A DNA stretch of 64,000 nucleotides from JBCBAP01 sp038532435. GTDB lineage: Bacteria; Pseudomonadota; Alphaproteobacteria; Rhodobacterales; Rhodobacteraceae. A model generated the notes under the pieces. That model was not told the origin of the DNA, did no database searches, and was given only the letters and a program-made list of their open reading frames with translations. Made by a program: the position numbers and the translations under genes. Location of the stretch: assembly GCA_038532435.1 (NCBI GenBank), contig JBCBAP010000003.1, positions 62,001 to 126,000 of the forward strand, written 5' to 3'. Numbering within the stretch: the stretch's first letter is position 1; every line of letters starts with the position of its first letter. Positions 1-9,021 of this stretch are shown one piece after another.

Positions 1-51
1 TCCTGGTATCTCGAAAGCCGCGGGCACGGGCTGATGCTCGCCGCTGAGTAA
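1..51 (+). CDS. C-terminal end of a truncated upstream gene
   Basis: The first 17 codons of frame 1 read as the end of a protein (last residues GHGLMLAAE) and stop at TAA. The next gene follows 48 bases later in the same direction, so this is probably the last codons of an upstream co-oriented gene. Sixteen residues are too few to assign a family. A random open stretch of this length is also possible. Confidence 0.4.
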   Translation, partial: SWYLESRGHGLMLAAE

Positions 52-99
52 GCCCCAAGACATCACCACACCAACAAGACAAAAACGGAGGAAGAAACG

Positions 100-1080
100 A
101 TGTTCAACTCACTCACCCGCCGGGCGGCAATCGCCCTCGCCACGGTCGCGGCCGTGGCAACGGCAGCGCCTGTCGCCGCCGATTGGAAGCCAAACCGGCC
201 CATCGAGATGGTGATCATGGCTGGCCAGGGCGGCGGTGCGGACCGGCTCGCGCGCCTCTTCCAGTCGATCATCCAGCAGAACAAGCTTGCCTCCATGCCC
301 GTGCTCCCGGTGAACAAGGGCGGCGGCTCCGGCGCGGAGGCGCTGCGCTACCTGAAGGACAACGCGGGCGCCGATCACATCGTGATGGCCACGCTCAACT
401 CCTACTACACCACGCCGCTGCGCACGGACATCGGCGTCGATATCGAGGAATTCACGCCGGTCGCCCGTATGGCACTCGACACGTTCGTGCTGTGGGTCAA
501 CGCAGACAGCGATATCTACACGCTCGACGACTATGTATCGGCCGTGAAGGCCGCAGGCGGCACCTGGAAAATGGGTGGTACCGGCACCGGCCAGGAGGAC
601 AGCCTCGTGACCGCGATGCTGGAGCAGGAGTTCGGCATCCAGCACACCTACGTGCCCTTCAAGGGGGGCGGAACCGTGGCGAAGAACCTGGTGGGCGGTC
701 ACATCGATTCCACCGTGAACAACCCGTCCGAGCAGCTGGCATTCTGGCAGGCGGGCAAGTCCCGGCCAATCGCGGCCTTCACCGCGGAGCGGCTGGCAAC
801 CTTCCCGGACGTGCCAACGATGACCGAGCTCGGCTATCCGATGACCTACACGATGCAGCGGAGCTTCGTCGCACCGCCGGGCATGTCCGACGAGGCCGTG
901 GCCTACTACACAGAGCTGTTCGAGGCGGTTGCAGCCACCGAGGAGTGGCAGACCTATGCCGCAGACAAGGCCCTGCTGACAGACTTCCTGACCGGCGACA
1001 ATCTGCAGGCCTACTTCCTGGGTGAGCGAACCCTGCACGAGGAACTGCTGCGGTCGCTGGGCGAACTGCGCGGCTCATAG
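100..1080 (+). CDS. Tripartite tricarboxylate transporter (TTT) substrate-binding protein, TctC/Bug family
   Basis: This 326-residue protein has an N-terminal signal peptide (residues 1 to about 27, processed near VAADWKP). The body shows Bug/TctC features: the early 'RPIEMVIMAGQGGGADRLAR' segment of the ligand cleft and the 'VGGHIDSTVNNPSE' region. It should bind a carboxylate in the periplasm and deliver it to the TctAB permease encoded just downstream. A strong Shine-Dalgarno sequence (GGAGGAAG) precedes the ATG. The substrate cannot be read from the sequence. The neighbouring acyl-CoA ligase suggests a small carboxylate that is activated with CoA after uptake, which is an inference. Confidence 0.9.
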   Translation: MFNSLTRRAAIALATVAAVATAAPVAADWKPNRPIEMVIMAGQGGGADRLARLFQSIIQQNKLASMPVLPVNKGGGSGAEALRYLKDNAGADHIVMATLNSYYTTPLRTDIGVDIEEFTPVARMALDTFVLWVNADSDIYTLDDYVSAVKAAGGTWKMGGTGTGQEDSLVTAMLEQEFGIQHTYVPFKGGGTVAKNLVGGHIDSTVNNPSEQLAFWQAGKSRPIAAFTAERLATFPDVPTMTELGYPMTYTMQRSFVAPPGMSDEAVAYYTELFEAVAATEEWQTYAADKALLTDFLTGDNLQAYFLGERTLHEELLRSLGELRGS

Positions 1081-1134
1081 GGCAGAGCCTCTCGCGCTGC
1101 CCTGCACAGGCAGCGTGACACTAGGGCGAAGAGG

Positions 1135-1169
1135 GTGCCGGGCGGACGCGGGGGCAGTCCGCCCGGCAC
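1135..1169 (+). other. Strong intercistronic hairpin after the TTT binding-protein gene
   Basis: Positions 1135-1147 (GTGCCGGGCGGAC) are the exact reverse complement of 1157-1169, giving a 13-bp perfect stem with a 9-base loop. A smaller perfect 7-bp stem lies just upstream (1095-1101 with 1109-1115). No T-tract follows. The position between a binding-protein gene and its permease genes fits a partial terminator or 3' RNA-protecting structure that keeps binding-protein mRNA more abundant. Confidence 0.7.
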
Positions 1170-1216
1170 TGTTCCCGACCGGCACCCCAAAGTAGAGATA
1201 CCGGAGGATCCCACCC

Positions 1217-1699
1217 ATGCGCAGCGCAGAGCTTTCCATCGCAGCCGCCCTGATGGGGCTGTCCGTCTTCTTCATGATTTACGCGGTGGCCTTGCCTATC
1301 GGTTGGGTGCCCGAGGCCGGACCGGGCGGAGGGGCATTCCCGTTCTGGCTGTCTGCGATCATGTTTCTCTGCGCGGGCGCGATCTTTGCCCGCACCCTTT
1401 CCACCCAGTCGACCGGGCCCTTTTTCGACCCGCAGACCAGTCGGTCGGTCGCGGTCGTCAGCCTCGCGATCCTCGTGACCATCGCCGTCATGGCCTGGGC
1501 CGGGACATACGTGGCGCTGACGCTGTTCCTTCTGTTCTACCTGCGCATCTACGGACGCCACGGCTGGACGGTTGTCGTGCCGATCACGGCCATGACGCCG
1601 GTCGTCCTGTTCTTCTTCTTCGAGGTGACGCTGAAGATCCTGCTGCCCAAAGGGATCACAGAGCCGCTCTTCTTCCCGCTCTACGCGATGTTTTTTTGA
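1217..1699 (+). CDS. TTT transporter small membrane subunit, TctB family
   Basis: This 160-residue hydrophobic protein has about four predicted membrane segments. The first is at residues 8-30, followed by the 'GWVPEAGPGGGAFPFW' stretch typical of TctB, which usually keeps a P-G-x-x-x-F-P pattern after helix 1. It forms the small integral subunit of the TctA-TctB permease in the inner membrane. The position between the binding-protein gene and the large subunit gene is the usual tctCBA layout. GGAGG lies about nine bases before the ATG. Confidence 0.87.
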   Translation: MRSAELSIAAALMGLSVFFMIYAVALPIGWVPEAGPGGGAFPFWLSAIMFLCAGAIFARTLSTQSTGPFFDPQTSRSVAVVSLAILVTIAVMAWAGTYVALTLFLLFYLRIYGRHGWTVVVPITAMTPVVLFFFFEVTLKILLPKGITEPLFFPLYAMFF

Positions 1700-1713
1700 G
1701 GGGGATTTGACCC

Positions 1714-3231
1714 ATGGAAGCGCTTGGATTTCTGCTCGACGGGTTCGCAACCTCCCTGATGCCGATCAACATTGCGGTCGTCATCATCGGGGTGACCGCC
1801 GGACTTTTCATCGGTGCGATGCCGGGGCTTGGCTCCGTGAATGGGGTGGCGATCCTCTTGCCGCTGACCTTCATCGTGCCGCCCACATCCGCGATCATCT
1901 TCCTTGGCGCGCTCTATTATGGCGCGATGTACGGGGGGGCGATCAGTTCGGTCCTGCTGGGCATACCCGGCGCCTCGACCGCGGTGGCCACCACTTTCGA
2001 CGGCCGGCCCATGGCCCAACAGGGCAAGGCCGGTCTCGCCCTGATCGCGGCGGCCGTTGCGAGTTTCGTTGGCGGGACGATCTCGGTTATCCTCTTCACG
2101 CTCTTCGCCGCCCCGCTCGCAGATCTCGCGCTCGCATTCGGTCCGGCGGAAGAGTTCGCGCTTGTTCTGCTGGCCTTTACCACGTTTGTCGGTCTTGGGG
2201 GTGACGACATTCTCAAGACAATCCTGATGATCGCGCTCGGGCTCGTGCTGTCGACCGTGGGGCTCGACCTCATTTCGGGACAGCCACGCCTTATCTTCTT
2301 CGATCAGCCCGGCTTTTACTCCGGCATCTCCTTCCTCGTGTTGGCCATCGGCGTCTATGGCATCGGCGAGGTGCTGTGGACCATCGAGCAGACGCACAAG
2401 AACCCGCAGGTCACCTCTGCCCGCGTCGGTTTACGGGAGCTCTGGGCGGGGATCAAGCTTCTGGGCACCACGGCGCGGACCATGACCTTCGGCAGCTTTA
2501 TCGGCTTTTTCGTCGGCATGCTGCCAGCGGCGGGTGCGACCCCGGCTTCGCTGATGGCGTACGGTCTCGCCAAATCCTCCTCGCGGCAGCCGGAGAGCTT
2601 TGGCAAGGGCAACATCGAGGGGGTCGTCGCGCCGGAGACGGCAAACAACGCCGCCTCCACCGGATCGCTGCTGCCCATGCTGACACTCGGGATCCCGGGA
2701 TCGCCGACCACGGCCCTCCTGCTCGGCGGGATGGTGATGTGGGGGCTTACCCCCGGGCCGATGCTGTTCCTCGAACAGCAGGAGTTCGTCTGGGGCCTGA
2801 TCTCGTCGCTTTATACGGCGAACCTCGCCGCCGTGCTGATTAACCTTGCGCTCATCCCGCTCTTTGTCTGGGCTCTGCGGATGCCGTTCACGGTCCTTTG
2901 CGCGATCGTGCTGGTCCTCTGCATCGTCGGCGGCTTTGCCCCGAACCAGAAGATGCACGATGTTTGGCTGATCGCGGGCTTCGGCATGGCAGGATATCTG
3001 CTGCGCAAGGCGGACTATCCGCTCGCCCCGCTCGTGCTCGCACTCGTCCTCGGACCGCTGATGGAAAAGAGCTTCCGTCAGGCGCTGATTTCGGAGCAGG
3101 GCAACATCCTGACCTTCATCGAGCGTCCGATCTCGGGCGGGTTCATGCTCCTCGCGCTGCTCTTCTTTGCCCTTCCGCTGATCAAATCGGTGCTGAATGC
3201 GCGACGGAAGGCATTGAACCCGGCGGAATAA
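1714..3231 (+). CDS. TTT transporter large membrane subunit, TctA family
   Basis: The 505-residue length is typical for TctA. The conserved glycine-rich signature is present twice: 'IGAMPGLGSVNGVAILLPLT' near residue 36, and 'GMLPAAGATPASLMAYG' with 'ETANNAASTGSLLPMLTLGI' near residues 268-330. About 11-12 membrane helices are expected. With the TctB and binding-protein genes it makes a complete secondary, ion-driven importer. It begins 14 bases after tctB stops and has its own GAGGGGG ribosome site. Confidence 0.92.
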   Translation: MEALGFLLDGFATSLMPINIAVVIIGVTAGLFIGAMPGLGSVNGVAILLPLTFIVPPTSAIIFLGALYYGAMYGGAISSVLLGIPGASTAVATTFDGRPMAQQGKAGLALIAAAVASFVGGTISVILFTLFAAPLADLALAFGPAEEFALVLLAFTTFVGLGGDDILKTILMIALGLVLSTVGLDLISGQPRLIFFDQPGFYSGISFLVLAIGVYGIGEVLWTIEQTHKNPQVTSARVGLRELWAGIKLLGTTARTMTFGSFIGFFVGMLPAAGATPASLMAYGLAKSSSRQPESFGKGNIEGVVAPETANNAASTGSLLPMLTLGIPGSPTTALLLGGMVMWGLTPGPMLFLEQQEFVWGLISSLYTANLAAVLINLALIPLFVWALRMPFTVLCAIVLVLCIVGGFAPNQKMHDVWLIAGFGMAGYLLRKADYPLAPLVLALVLGPLMEKSFRQALISEQGNILTFIERPISGGFMLLALLFFALPLIKSVLNARRKALNPAE

Positions 3232-3275
3232 GCCACAAAAAGAAACAGACAGATTGCTTGCCGGAGGATGCCGCC

Positions 3276-4811
3276 ATGGCCACCACCCTTTCCGCCCTCC
3301 TCGCCTCACACGGCGTGGACACGCCCGCCATCGGGGGGCAGGACAGACCGTGGCTGACCCATGGGGAGCTGCGGACGCTGACGGAGACGACGCGTGCGCG
3401 TCTCTACGCCTGCGGGATCGGCCGGGGGGATCGTGTCGCGATCGTCCTGCCCAACAGCCCGGAGATGGCGACAGCCTTTATCTCCATCGCGCAAATCTGC
3501 ACGACCGCACCGCTGAACCCGGCCTACCGGGTGGACGAGTATGATTTCTACCTGTCCGACCTGAAAGCCAAGGCCATCGTGCTGCCGGACGGGTATGAGG
3601 GCCCCGCGCTGGAGGCGGCGCAACGCCACGATTTGATCATCCTGCGGCTGATCGTCGATACGACAGGGCCTGCGGGGTCCTTCACGCTTGAGGGCCCGAC
3701 CGCCGCGGGGGCTGACATGACGGAGCCCACGGCAGAAGACATCGCCCTCATCCTGCACACGTCGGGCACGACATCGCGGCCTAAGATCGTGCCCCTGCTG
3801 CAATCGAACCTTGCTGCGTCCGCCGGCAACATCGCGGAGACGCTCGCCCTCACACCCGAGGACCGGTGCCTCAACATCATGCCGCTTTTCCACATTCACG
3901 GGCTGGTCGCGGCAGTCTCGTCGAGCCTCGTGTCCGGCGGATCGATCTGGTGCTCCAGCGGGTTCGACGCGCTCAAATTCTTCGGGCAGCTCGATACCGC
4001 GAAGCCCTCCTGGTACACCGCCGTGCCGACGATGCATCAGGCGATCCTGACGCGGGCGAAGCGCAACGCCGACGTGGTTGCACGCGCTGAGCTGCGCTTC
4101 ATCCGGTCCTCGTCCGCCTCCCTGCCGCCGCAGGTCCTGACCGCAGTGGAGGAGACCTTCGGTGCGCCGCTCATCGAAAGCTATGGGATGACCGAGGCCT
4201 GCCATCAGATGGCGTCCAACCCGCTGCCGCCGCGCGCGCACAAGGCCGGGTCCGTCGGCATCGCGGCCGGACCGCAGGTGCGCATCGCCCACGAGACGGA
4301 GGACCGGCTGCTTGGCGACGCGGAGACGGGCGAGGTCGTGATCTCCGGCACCAATGTCACCCCGGGCTATGAGAGCAATCCGGACGCCAACGCGAAAAGC
4401 TTCTTTGATGCGGACGGTGCCCGCTGGTTCCGCACGGGCGACCAGGGGGCATTCGATGCGGAACGCTATCTGCGTCTGACGGGCAGGCTGAAAGAGATCA
4501 TTAACCGCGGGGGGGAGAAGATCAGCCCTCTTGAGGTGGACGAGATCCTCATGGATCATCCGGCAATCCAGCAGGTCGTCACCTTCGCCCTGCCCCATCC
4601 GAAGCTGGGTGAGGAGGTCGCCGCGGCAGTGAAGCTGCGCGACGGCAGCAACGCGACGGAGCGGGAAATCCGCGACTTCGCGACAGAGCGCCTTGCGGAC
4701 TTCAAGGTTCCGCGCAAGATCGTCATCCTCGACGAGATCCCGAAGGGCGCCACCGGGAAGATGCAGCGGATCGGCATGGCCGAGAAGCTTGGCCTGACCG
4801 AGCCCGCCTGA
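3276..4811 (+). CDS. AMP-forming acyl-CoA synthetase, oxalate-CoA ligase-like
   Basis: This 511-residue ANL-superfamily enzyme shows the ATP-binding motif 'LHTSGTTSRPK' near residues 161-171, a 'YGMTEACHQM' A5 motif, the hinge 'GRLKEIINRGGEKISP' near 404, and the catalytic Lys in 'GATGKMQR' near 495. The TSRPK variant with 'MPLFHIHGL' resembles Pcs60/AAE3 oxalyl-CoA synthetases, so oxalate or a similar short acid is a reasonable substrate guess. The open frame runs far upstream into tctA. I chose the ATG at 3276 because GGAGGATG precedes it and homology begins there. It follows the TTT genes in the same operon. Confidence 0.82.
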   Translation: MATTLSALLASHGVDTPAIGGQDRPWLTHGELRTLTETTRARLYACGIGRGDRVAIVLPNSPEMATAFISIAQICTTAPLNPAYRVDEYDFYLSDLKAKAIVLPDGYEGPALEAAQRHDLIILRLIVDTTGPAGSFTLEGPTAAGADMTEPTAEDIALILHTSGTTSRPKIVPLLQSNLAASAGNIAETLALTPEDRCLNIMPLFHIHGLVAAVSSSLVSGGSIWCSSGFDALKFFGQLDTAKPSWYTAVPTMHQAILTRAKRNADVVARAELRFIRSSSASLPPQVLTAVEETFGAPLIESYGMTEACHQMASNPLPPRAHKAGSVGIAAGPQVRIAHETEDRLLGDAETGEVVISGTNVTPGYESNPDANAKSFFDADGARWFRTGDQGAFDAERYLRLTGRLKEIINRGGEKISPLEVDEILMDHPAIQQVVTFALPHPKLGEEVAAAVKLRDGSNATEREIRDFATERLADFKVPRKIVILDEIPKGATGKMQRIGMAEKLGLTEPA

Positions 4812-4833
4812 CGCCCGCCCCAAGGAGACGGTA

Positions 4834-5811
4834 ATGAAGATCTGCATTTTCGGCGCCGGCGCCATCGGCGGCTATATGGGTGCCAAACTGGCGAAGGCGG
4901 GCGCGGACGTGAGCCTTGTGGCGCGCGGCCCGCACCTTGCGGCCATGCGGGAAAACGGCCTCACACTGATCGAGGAGGGAGAGCGCAGCACGGTCAATGT
5001 GAAGGCGTCCGACGATGCAGCCGACCTCGGCCCGCAGGACTACGTGATCATTACGCTCAAGGCACACTCCGTGCCCGGGGTGGTGGACCGGATCCAGCCC
5101 TTGCTCGGCCCCGACACCACAATCGTGAGCGGTGTTAATGGCGTGCCCTGGTGGTACTTCTATGGGCTCGAAGGACCCTACTGTGATCGCCGCCTGGGCA
5201 CCGTCGATCCGGGCGATGTGCAGTGGGACGGTTTCGGGCCGGAGCGGATGCTGGGCTGCGTGGTCTATCCCGCAGCCGAGGTCATCGAACCCGGTGTCAT
5301 CAATCACATCGAAGGCACGCGCTTTTCCCTTGGCGAGCCGTCCGGAGAGAAGTCGGAGCGGGCGCAGGCGCTCTCAAAGGCGCTATCAGCTGTGGGGCTG
5401 AAGGCACCGGTCCGCCCCAAGATCCGGGACGAGATTTGGGTAAAGCTCTGGGGCAACCTGTCCTTCAACCCGATCTCGGCACTCACGCACGCAACGCTCG
5501 ACGTACTGTGCACTGATCCCGGCACGCGCAGCGTTGCGCGAGGCATGATGGTCGAGGCGCAGGAGATCGCCGAGAAGCTGGGCGTGAAGTTTCCCATCGA
5601 CGTGGACCGCCGCATCGAGGGCGGGGCAGCCGTGGGTGCCCACCGCACATCGATGCTGCAGGATCTCGACATGGGCAGACCGATGGAGATTGATGCATTG
5701 GTCTCAGCAGTGCAGGAATTGGGCACGTTGACCGAAACCCCCACGCCGACAATTGACACGGTGCTGGCTCTGATCCGCCTGCGGGGGCGGGTCGCCGGTC
5801 TCTACCACTAG
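4834..5811 (+). CDS. 2-dehydropantoate 2-reductase family protein (PanE/ApbA)
   Basis: This 325-residue protein has an N-terminal Rossmann motif 'IFGAGAIGGYMGAKL' (residues 4-18) for NADP(H). The ketopantoate reductase C-terminal helical domain contains 'KLWGNLSFNPISALT' near residues 203-217, including the conserved Lys and Asn region. Many such proteins in catabolic operons reduce other 2-oxoacids. Placement 22 bases after the acyl-CoA synthetase, with AAGGAGA before the ATG, suggests a role in that pathway rather than pantothenate synthesis. The true substrate is unknown. Confidence 0.83.
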   Translation: MKICIFGAGAIGGYMGAKLAKAGADVSLVARGPHLAAMRENGLTLIEEGERSTVNVKASDDAADLGPQDYVIITLKAHSVPGVVDRIQPLLGPDTTIVSGVNGVPWWYFYGLEGPYCDRRLGTVDPGDVQWDGFGPERMLGCVVYPAAEVIEPGVINHIEGTRFSLGEPSGEKSERAQALSKALSAVGLKAPVRPKIRDEIWVKLWGNLSFNPISALTHATLDVLCTDPGTRSVARGMMVEAQEIAEKLGVKFPIDVDRRIEGGAAVGAHRTSMLQDLDMGRPMEIDALVSAVQELGTLTETPTPTIDTVLALIRLRGRVAGLYH

Positions 5812-5820
5812 CAGGGGAGA

Positions 5821-5844
5821 GCGCGGTCAGATATCCGACCGCGC
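5821..5844. terminator. Bidirectional hairpin terminator between the reductase gene and bhcD
   Basis: GCGCGGTC (5821-5828) pairs perfectly with GACCGCGC (5837-5844) around an 8-base loop containing GATATC. It sits in the 43-base gap between two converging genes, the position expected for a shared terminator. There is no long T-run on either side. Confidence 0.65.
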
Positions 5845-5854
5845 ACCAGGCTGA

Positions 5855-6859
5855 TCAGAGGGGCACGATGCTCGCCTGTCCGGTCTCGAGCGCGAGCCGG
5901 ACCGCAGCGTCCGCTGCCGCAAGATCCTGCAAACCGACACCGGTTCCGTCGAAGATCGTGATCTCCTCGTCCCGTGTCCTGCCAATGTGGTCTCCGTTCA
6001 CCACCTGACCGATCTCGGTGATATCGGCGGAGGTCACGAGAGCCTTAGCGATGGCATGCTGGAATTCGCCGATTGAGATGCTTTGCGCAATCTCATCGGT
6101 GAAGAGCGTCGCTGCCGAGACGAGAACCGGATCCACCTCCTGCTTGCCCTTTGTGTCCGTTCCCATGCACGCGATGTGGGTGCCCGGCTTGATCTGCTCC
6201 GCCCGCAGCAGGGCCTCATAGGCCGACGTGATGGTAATGATCACATCCGCCTGTGCACCAAGCTCATCCGTGCTCACAGCCTCGAACGGCAGACCGATCT
6301 CCGCCGCCGTGTCCGCGAGACGGCCCAGCATCTCCGGATGCGGGTTCCAGCCGACCACCTTCTCGAAATCTCGCTGCGCCGCCGCCGCCCGCATCTGGAA
6401 GGTGGACTGATGACCCGCGCCCACCATGCCGAGCACCTTGGCATCGGCCCGCGCCAGATGTTTGATCGACACGGCGGAGGCCGCAGCCGTGCGCACCGCT
6501 GTCAGATAGTTGCCGCCGACCATCGCCTTAGGCCGCCCGGTATCCGCATCAAAAAGGAAGACGGTGGACTGGTGGTTCGTCAGCCCCTTGTCTGCGTTGC
6601 CGGGCCAGTAGCCGCCGGACTTCAGGCCGAGGACAAGCCTCGCCTGATCGAATCCGGACTTGAACCCGTAAAGCGCATCCTGGTGCCCGATCGCCTCCCG
6701 AATGACGGGGAAGTTGTAGGCATCGCCCCGGGCCATTGCGCCAAAGACCGCCTCGACCGCGTCGAACGCCATCTCCGGCGTGAGGAGACGCGCTGCCAGC
6801 GCCTCCGGCACAACAATGAGACTGTTCGCCGTGATATCAGCTGGAACGTTCACAGGCAC
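5855..6859 (-). CDS. bhcD: Iminosuccinate reductase BhcD (ornithine cyclodeaminase/mu-crystallin family)
   Basis: This 334-residue protein belongs to the ornithine cyclodeaminase/mu-crystallin fold. It has a dinucleotide-binding glycine motif 'VLGMVGAGHQSTFQ' near residues 143-156 and a preceding 'ALYGFKSGFDQARLVLGLKS' active-site region. In the beta-hydroxyaspartate cycle, BhcD reduces iminosuccinate to L-aspartate with NADH. The assignment rests on gene order: it is the fourth gene of a bhcA-B-C-D operon divergent from an IclR gene. It starts with GTG and overlaps the end of bhcC by ten bases; a second in-frame GTG two codons later is also possible. Confidence 0.9.
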   Translation of the reverse strand: MPVNVPADITANSLIVVPEALAARLLTPEMAFDAVEAVFGAMARGDAYNFPVIREAIGHQDALYGFKSGFDQARLVLGLKSGGYWPGNADKGLTNHQSTVFLFDADTGRPKAMVGGNYLTAVRTAAASAVSIKHLARADAKVLGMVGAGHQSTFQMRAAAAQRDFEKVVGWNPHPEMLGRLADTAAEIGLPFEAVSTDELGAQADVIITITSAYEALLRAEQIKPGTHIACMGTDTKGKQEVDPVLVSAATLFTDEIAQSISIGEFQHAIAKALVTSADITEIGQVVNGDHIGRTRDEEITIFDGTGVGLQDLAAADAAVRLALETGQASIVPL

Positions 6860-8013
6860 TTTCCCCGGGCAGAGACGGGCCAGACCTGCTCCACCTTCCC
6901 GTTCCGCACACCGACATACCAGTCATGTACGTTGCAGGTGGGATCGCAGTGACCGGGCACGAGCCGCAGCTTGTCATTCACCTTCAGCACCCGGTCCGGA
7001 TCGGCGATCACCCCATGCTCATCGGAGCATTTGACGTACTCAACGTCGGATCGGCCGAAGATCACCGGCAGTCCTGAGTCGACCGACTGTGTCTTCAGCC
7101 CTGCGTCGCAGATCGCCTTGTCCGCTTTCGCATGGGACATGACGGAGGTGTAGAGGAAGAGTGCGTTGACGAACTCCGTCTCATCAATGCGCTTTCCATC
7201 CTTGTCTAGGATCCGGCCATAATCCGCGTCCATGAAGGCGTAGGAGCCGCACTGCAACTCGTTATAGACGCCTGAATTTCCTTCAAAATAGTAGGATCCG
7301 GTCCCGCCGCCGCCGACAATGTCACAGGACAGTCCCTCTGCCTCCAGCGCATCAACTGCGTCGCGAACCATGGCGACGGCCACGTCGATTTTCGCCTTGC
7401 GCTCCTCGTAGAGATCGAGGTGCTGCATCGCTCCCTGATAGGCCTGCAGACCCGCAAACTTCAGGCCCGGTGCAGCGTCGATGGCGCGGGCCAGTGCGAC
7501 GACCTCTTCTGTCGTGGTCACACCGCAGCGTCCCGCGCCGCAATCGATCTCGACAAGGCATTCGATCTGCGTGCCGTGGGCCGTGGCCGCGGCGGAAAGG
7601 TCGGCAATATTGGCCGGATCGTCGACACAACAGATGGTCCGTGCACCAAGCTTCGGCATCCGGGCAAGCCGGTCGATCTTTTGCGGGTCGCGCACCTGGT
7701 TTGACACAAGCACATCCTTGACGCCGCCGCGGGCGAACACCTCAGCCTCCGCCACCTTCTGGCAGCAGACGCCGACGGCGCCGCCCTCCTCGATCTGATA
7801 GAGCGCCACATCGACGGATTTGTGCATCTTGCCGTGGACCCGGTGCCGCACGCCCATCCGCTCACACTGCGCGCGCATCGTGGCCACGTTGCGCTCAAAC
7901 GCATCAAGGTCGATCAGCAGGCAGGGCGTCTGCACGTCAGCTTCGTCCATCCCGGGTTTTGCGGGGATATCGTAGCCCACATCATAGGCATCGAACTGGC
8001 TCAGATCTTTCAT
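6850..8013 (-). CDS. bhcC: erythro-beta-hydroxyaspartate aldolase BhcC (PLP, DTA/DSD-type fold)
   Basis: This 387-residue fold-type III PLP enzyme has an alanine-racemase-like N-terminal barrel with the PLP lysine in 'HGKMHKS' (probably K62). A C-terminal metal site 'GHCDPTC' (H355, D357) is characteristic of D-threonine aldolase and D-serine dehydratase relatives. BhcC condenses glycine with a second glyoxylate to give (2R,3S)-beta-hydroxyaspartate. It lies between bhcB (29-base gap) and bhcD (overlapping). CGGAGG precedes the ATG. Without this neighbourhood it would be called a D-threonine aldolase-like protein. Confidence 0.93.
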   Translation of the reverse strand: MKDLSQFDAYDVGYDIPAKPGMDEADVQTPCLLIDLDAFERNVATMRAQCERMGVRHRVHGKMHKSVDVALYQIEEGGAVGVCCQKVAEAEVFARGGVKDVLVSNQVRDPQKIDRLARMPKLGARTICCVDDPANIADLSAAATAHGTQIECLVEIDCGAGRCGVTTTEEVVALARAIDAAPGLKFAGLQAYQGAMQHLDLYEERKAKIDVAVAMVRDAVDALEAEGLSCDIVGGGGTGSYYFEGNSGVYNELQCGSYAFMDADYGRILDKDGKRIDETEFVNALFLYTSVMSHAKADKAICDAGLKTQSVDSGLPVIFGRSDVEYVKCSDEHGVIADPDRVLKVNDKLRLVPGHCDPTCNVHDWYVGVRNGKVEQVWPVSARGKCL

Positions 8014-8042
8014 GGGATCCTCCGTCGTTAGCTGCGCGGGGC

Positions 8043-9020
8043 TCAGCCCGCGGTCATCCAGGGCAGTTTGTTGAGGTCGACATTGCCGCCGGTGATGATC
8101 ACACCCACGCGCTTGCCCGCGAACCGATCCTTGTTCTTGAGGATCACCGCGAGCGGCACCGCGCAGGAGGGTTCGATCACGATCTTCATCCGCTGCAAGG
8201 TCAGGTACATCGCGTCGATGATCTCCTGCTCAGACGCGAGCAGTACGTCGGACACGTAGTTCGAGACGAAGTGCCAGGTGCGCGGGCGCAGGCTGACCTT
8301 CAGACCGTCGGCGATGGTCTGGGGCGCGTCATCCTCAATCATGTATCCCGCACGGAAGGATCGGTAGACATCATCCGCCTGCTCGGGCTCCGCGGCGATG
8401 ATCTCCGTCCGCGGCGCAAGCGCGCCCATGGAAATACAGGTCCCCGAGATCATGCCGCCACCGCCAATGGGGGCGACGACCAGATCCATCGCACCGCATT
8501 CCTCGAACAGTTCCTTCGAGCATGTGCCCTGCCCCGCAATCACGCGATGGTCGTTGTAGGGATGCACGAAGTCCGCGCCGGTCTCGGCAACAACTTCCTC
8601 CAGCATTGCCTCGCGCGCGGCGGTCGACGGTTCGCACTCCAGCACCGTCCCACCATAGCCGCGCATGGCTGCCTTTTTCGCCTCCGGCGCGGTGCGGGGC
8701 ACGACCACGGTCGCCTTGATCCCGCGTCTGCCAGCGGCATAGCTCAGGGAGAGGCCGTGGTTCCCGGATGAGTGGGTCGCAACCCCCCGGGCCGCCGCCT
8801 CCTCGGTCAGGCCGAACACCGCGTTCGAAGCACCACGCGCCTTGAATGCGCCCGCCTTCTGGAAGTTCTCGCATTTGAAGAAGAGCTCGGCGCCGGTGAG
8901 CCCGTTCAGGTACTCCGACGTGAGCACCGGTGTTCTGTGGACGTGCGGTTTGATCCGGGCGTGCGCCTCGGTCACGTCCTTGAAGGTGGGGATGTAGAAT
9001 TCGGGTTCGATATCCTTCAT
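8043..9020 (-). CDS. bhcB: beta-hydroxyaspartate dehydratase BhcB (threonine dehydratase-like)
   Basis: This 325-residue fold-type II PLP enzyme has the PLP lysine in 'KAGAFKARGA' (K60) and the phosphate-binding loop 'PIGGGGMISG'. It resembles serine/threonine dehydratases and serine racemase. In the cycle it dehydrates beta-hydroxyaspartate to iminosuccinate. The ATG at 9020 lies one base after the bhcA stop, with AAAGGCGG just upstream, so translation is likely coupled. An upstream in-frame extension has no ribosome site and overlaps bhcA, so it was rejected. Confidence 0.92.
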   Translation of the reverse strand: MKDIEPEFYIPTFKDVTEAHARIKPHVHRTPVLTSEYLNGLTGAELFFKCENFQKAGAFKARGASNAVFGLTEEAAARGVATHSSGNHGLSLSYAAGRRGIKATVVVPRTAPEAKKAAMRGYGGTVLECEPSTAAREAMLEEVVAETGADFVHPYNDHRVIAGQGTCSKELFEECGAMDLVVAPIGGGGMISGTCISMGALAPRTEIIAAEPEQADDVYRSFRAGYMIEDDAPQTIADGLKVSLRPRTWHFVSNYVSDVLLASEQEIIDAMYLTLQRMKIVIEPSCAVPLAVILKNKDRFAGKRVGVIITGGNVDLNKLPWMTAG

Positions 9021-9021
9021 G

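Noticed and set aside
2898..3275. N-terminal extension of the acyl-CoA synthetase frame into the TctA gene
   Set aside because: The extension has no similarity to the family, overlaps TctA by over 300 bases, and a good ribosome site precedes the ATG at 3276.
6083..6952. Plus-strand open frame opposite bhcD
   Set aside because: bhcD on the minus strand has clear cofactor motifs; the plus-strand product is Arg/His-rich noise.
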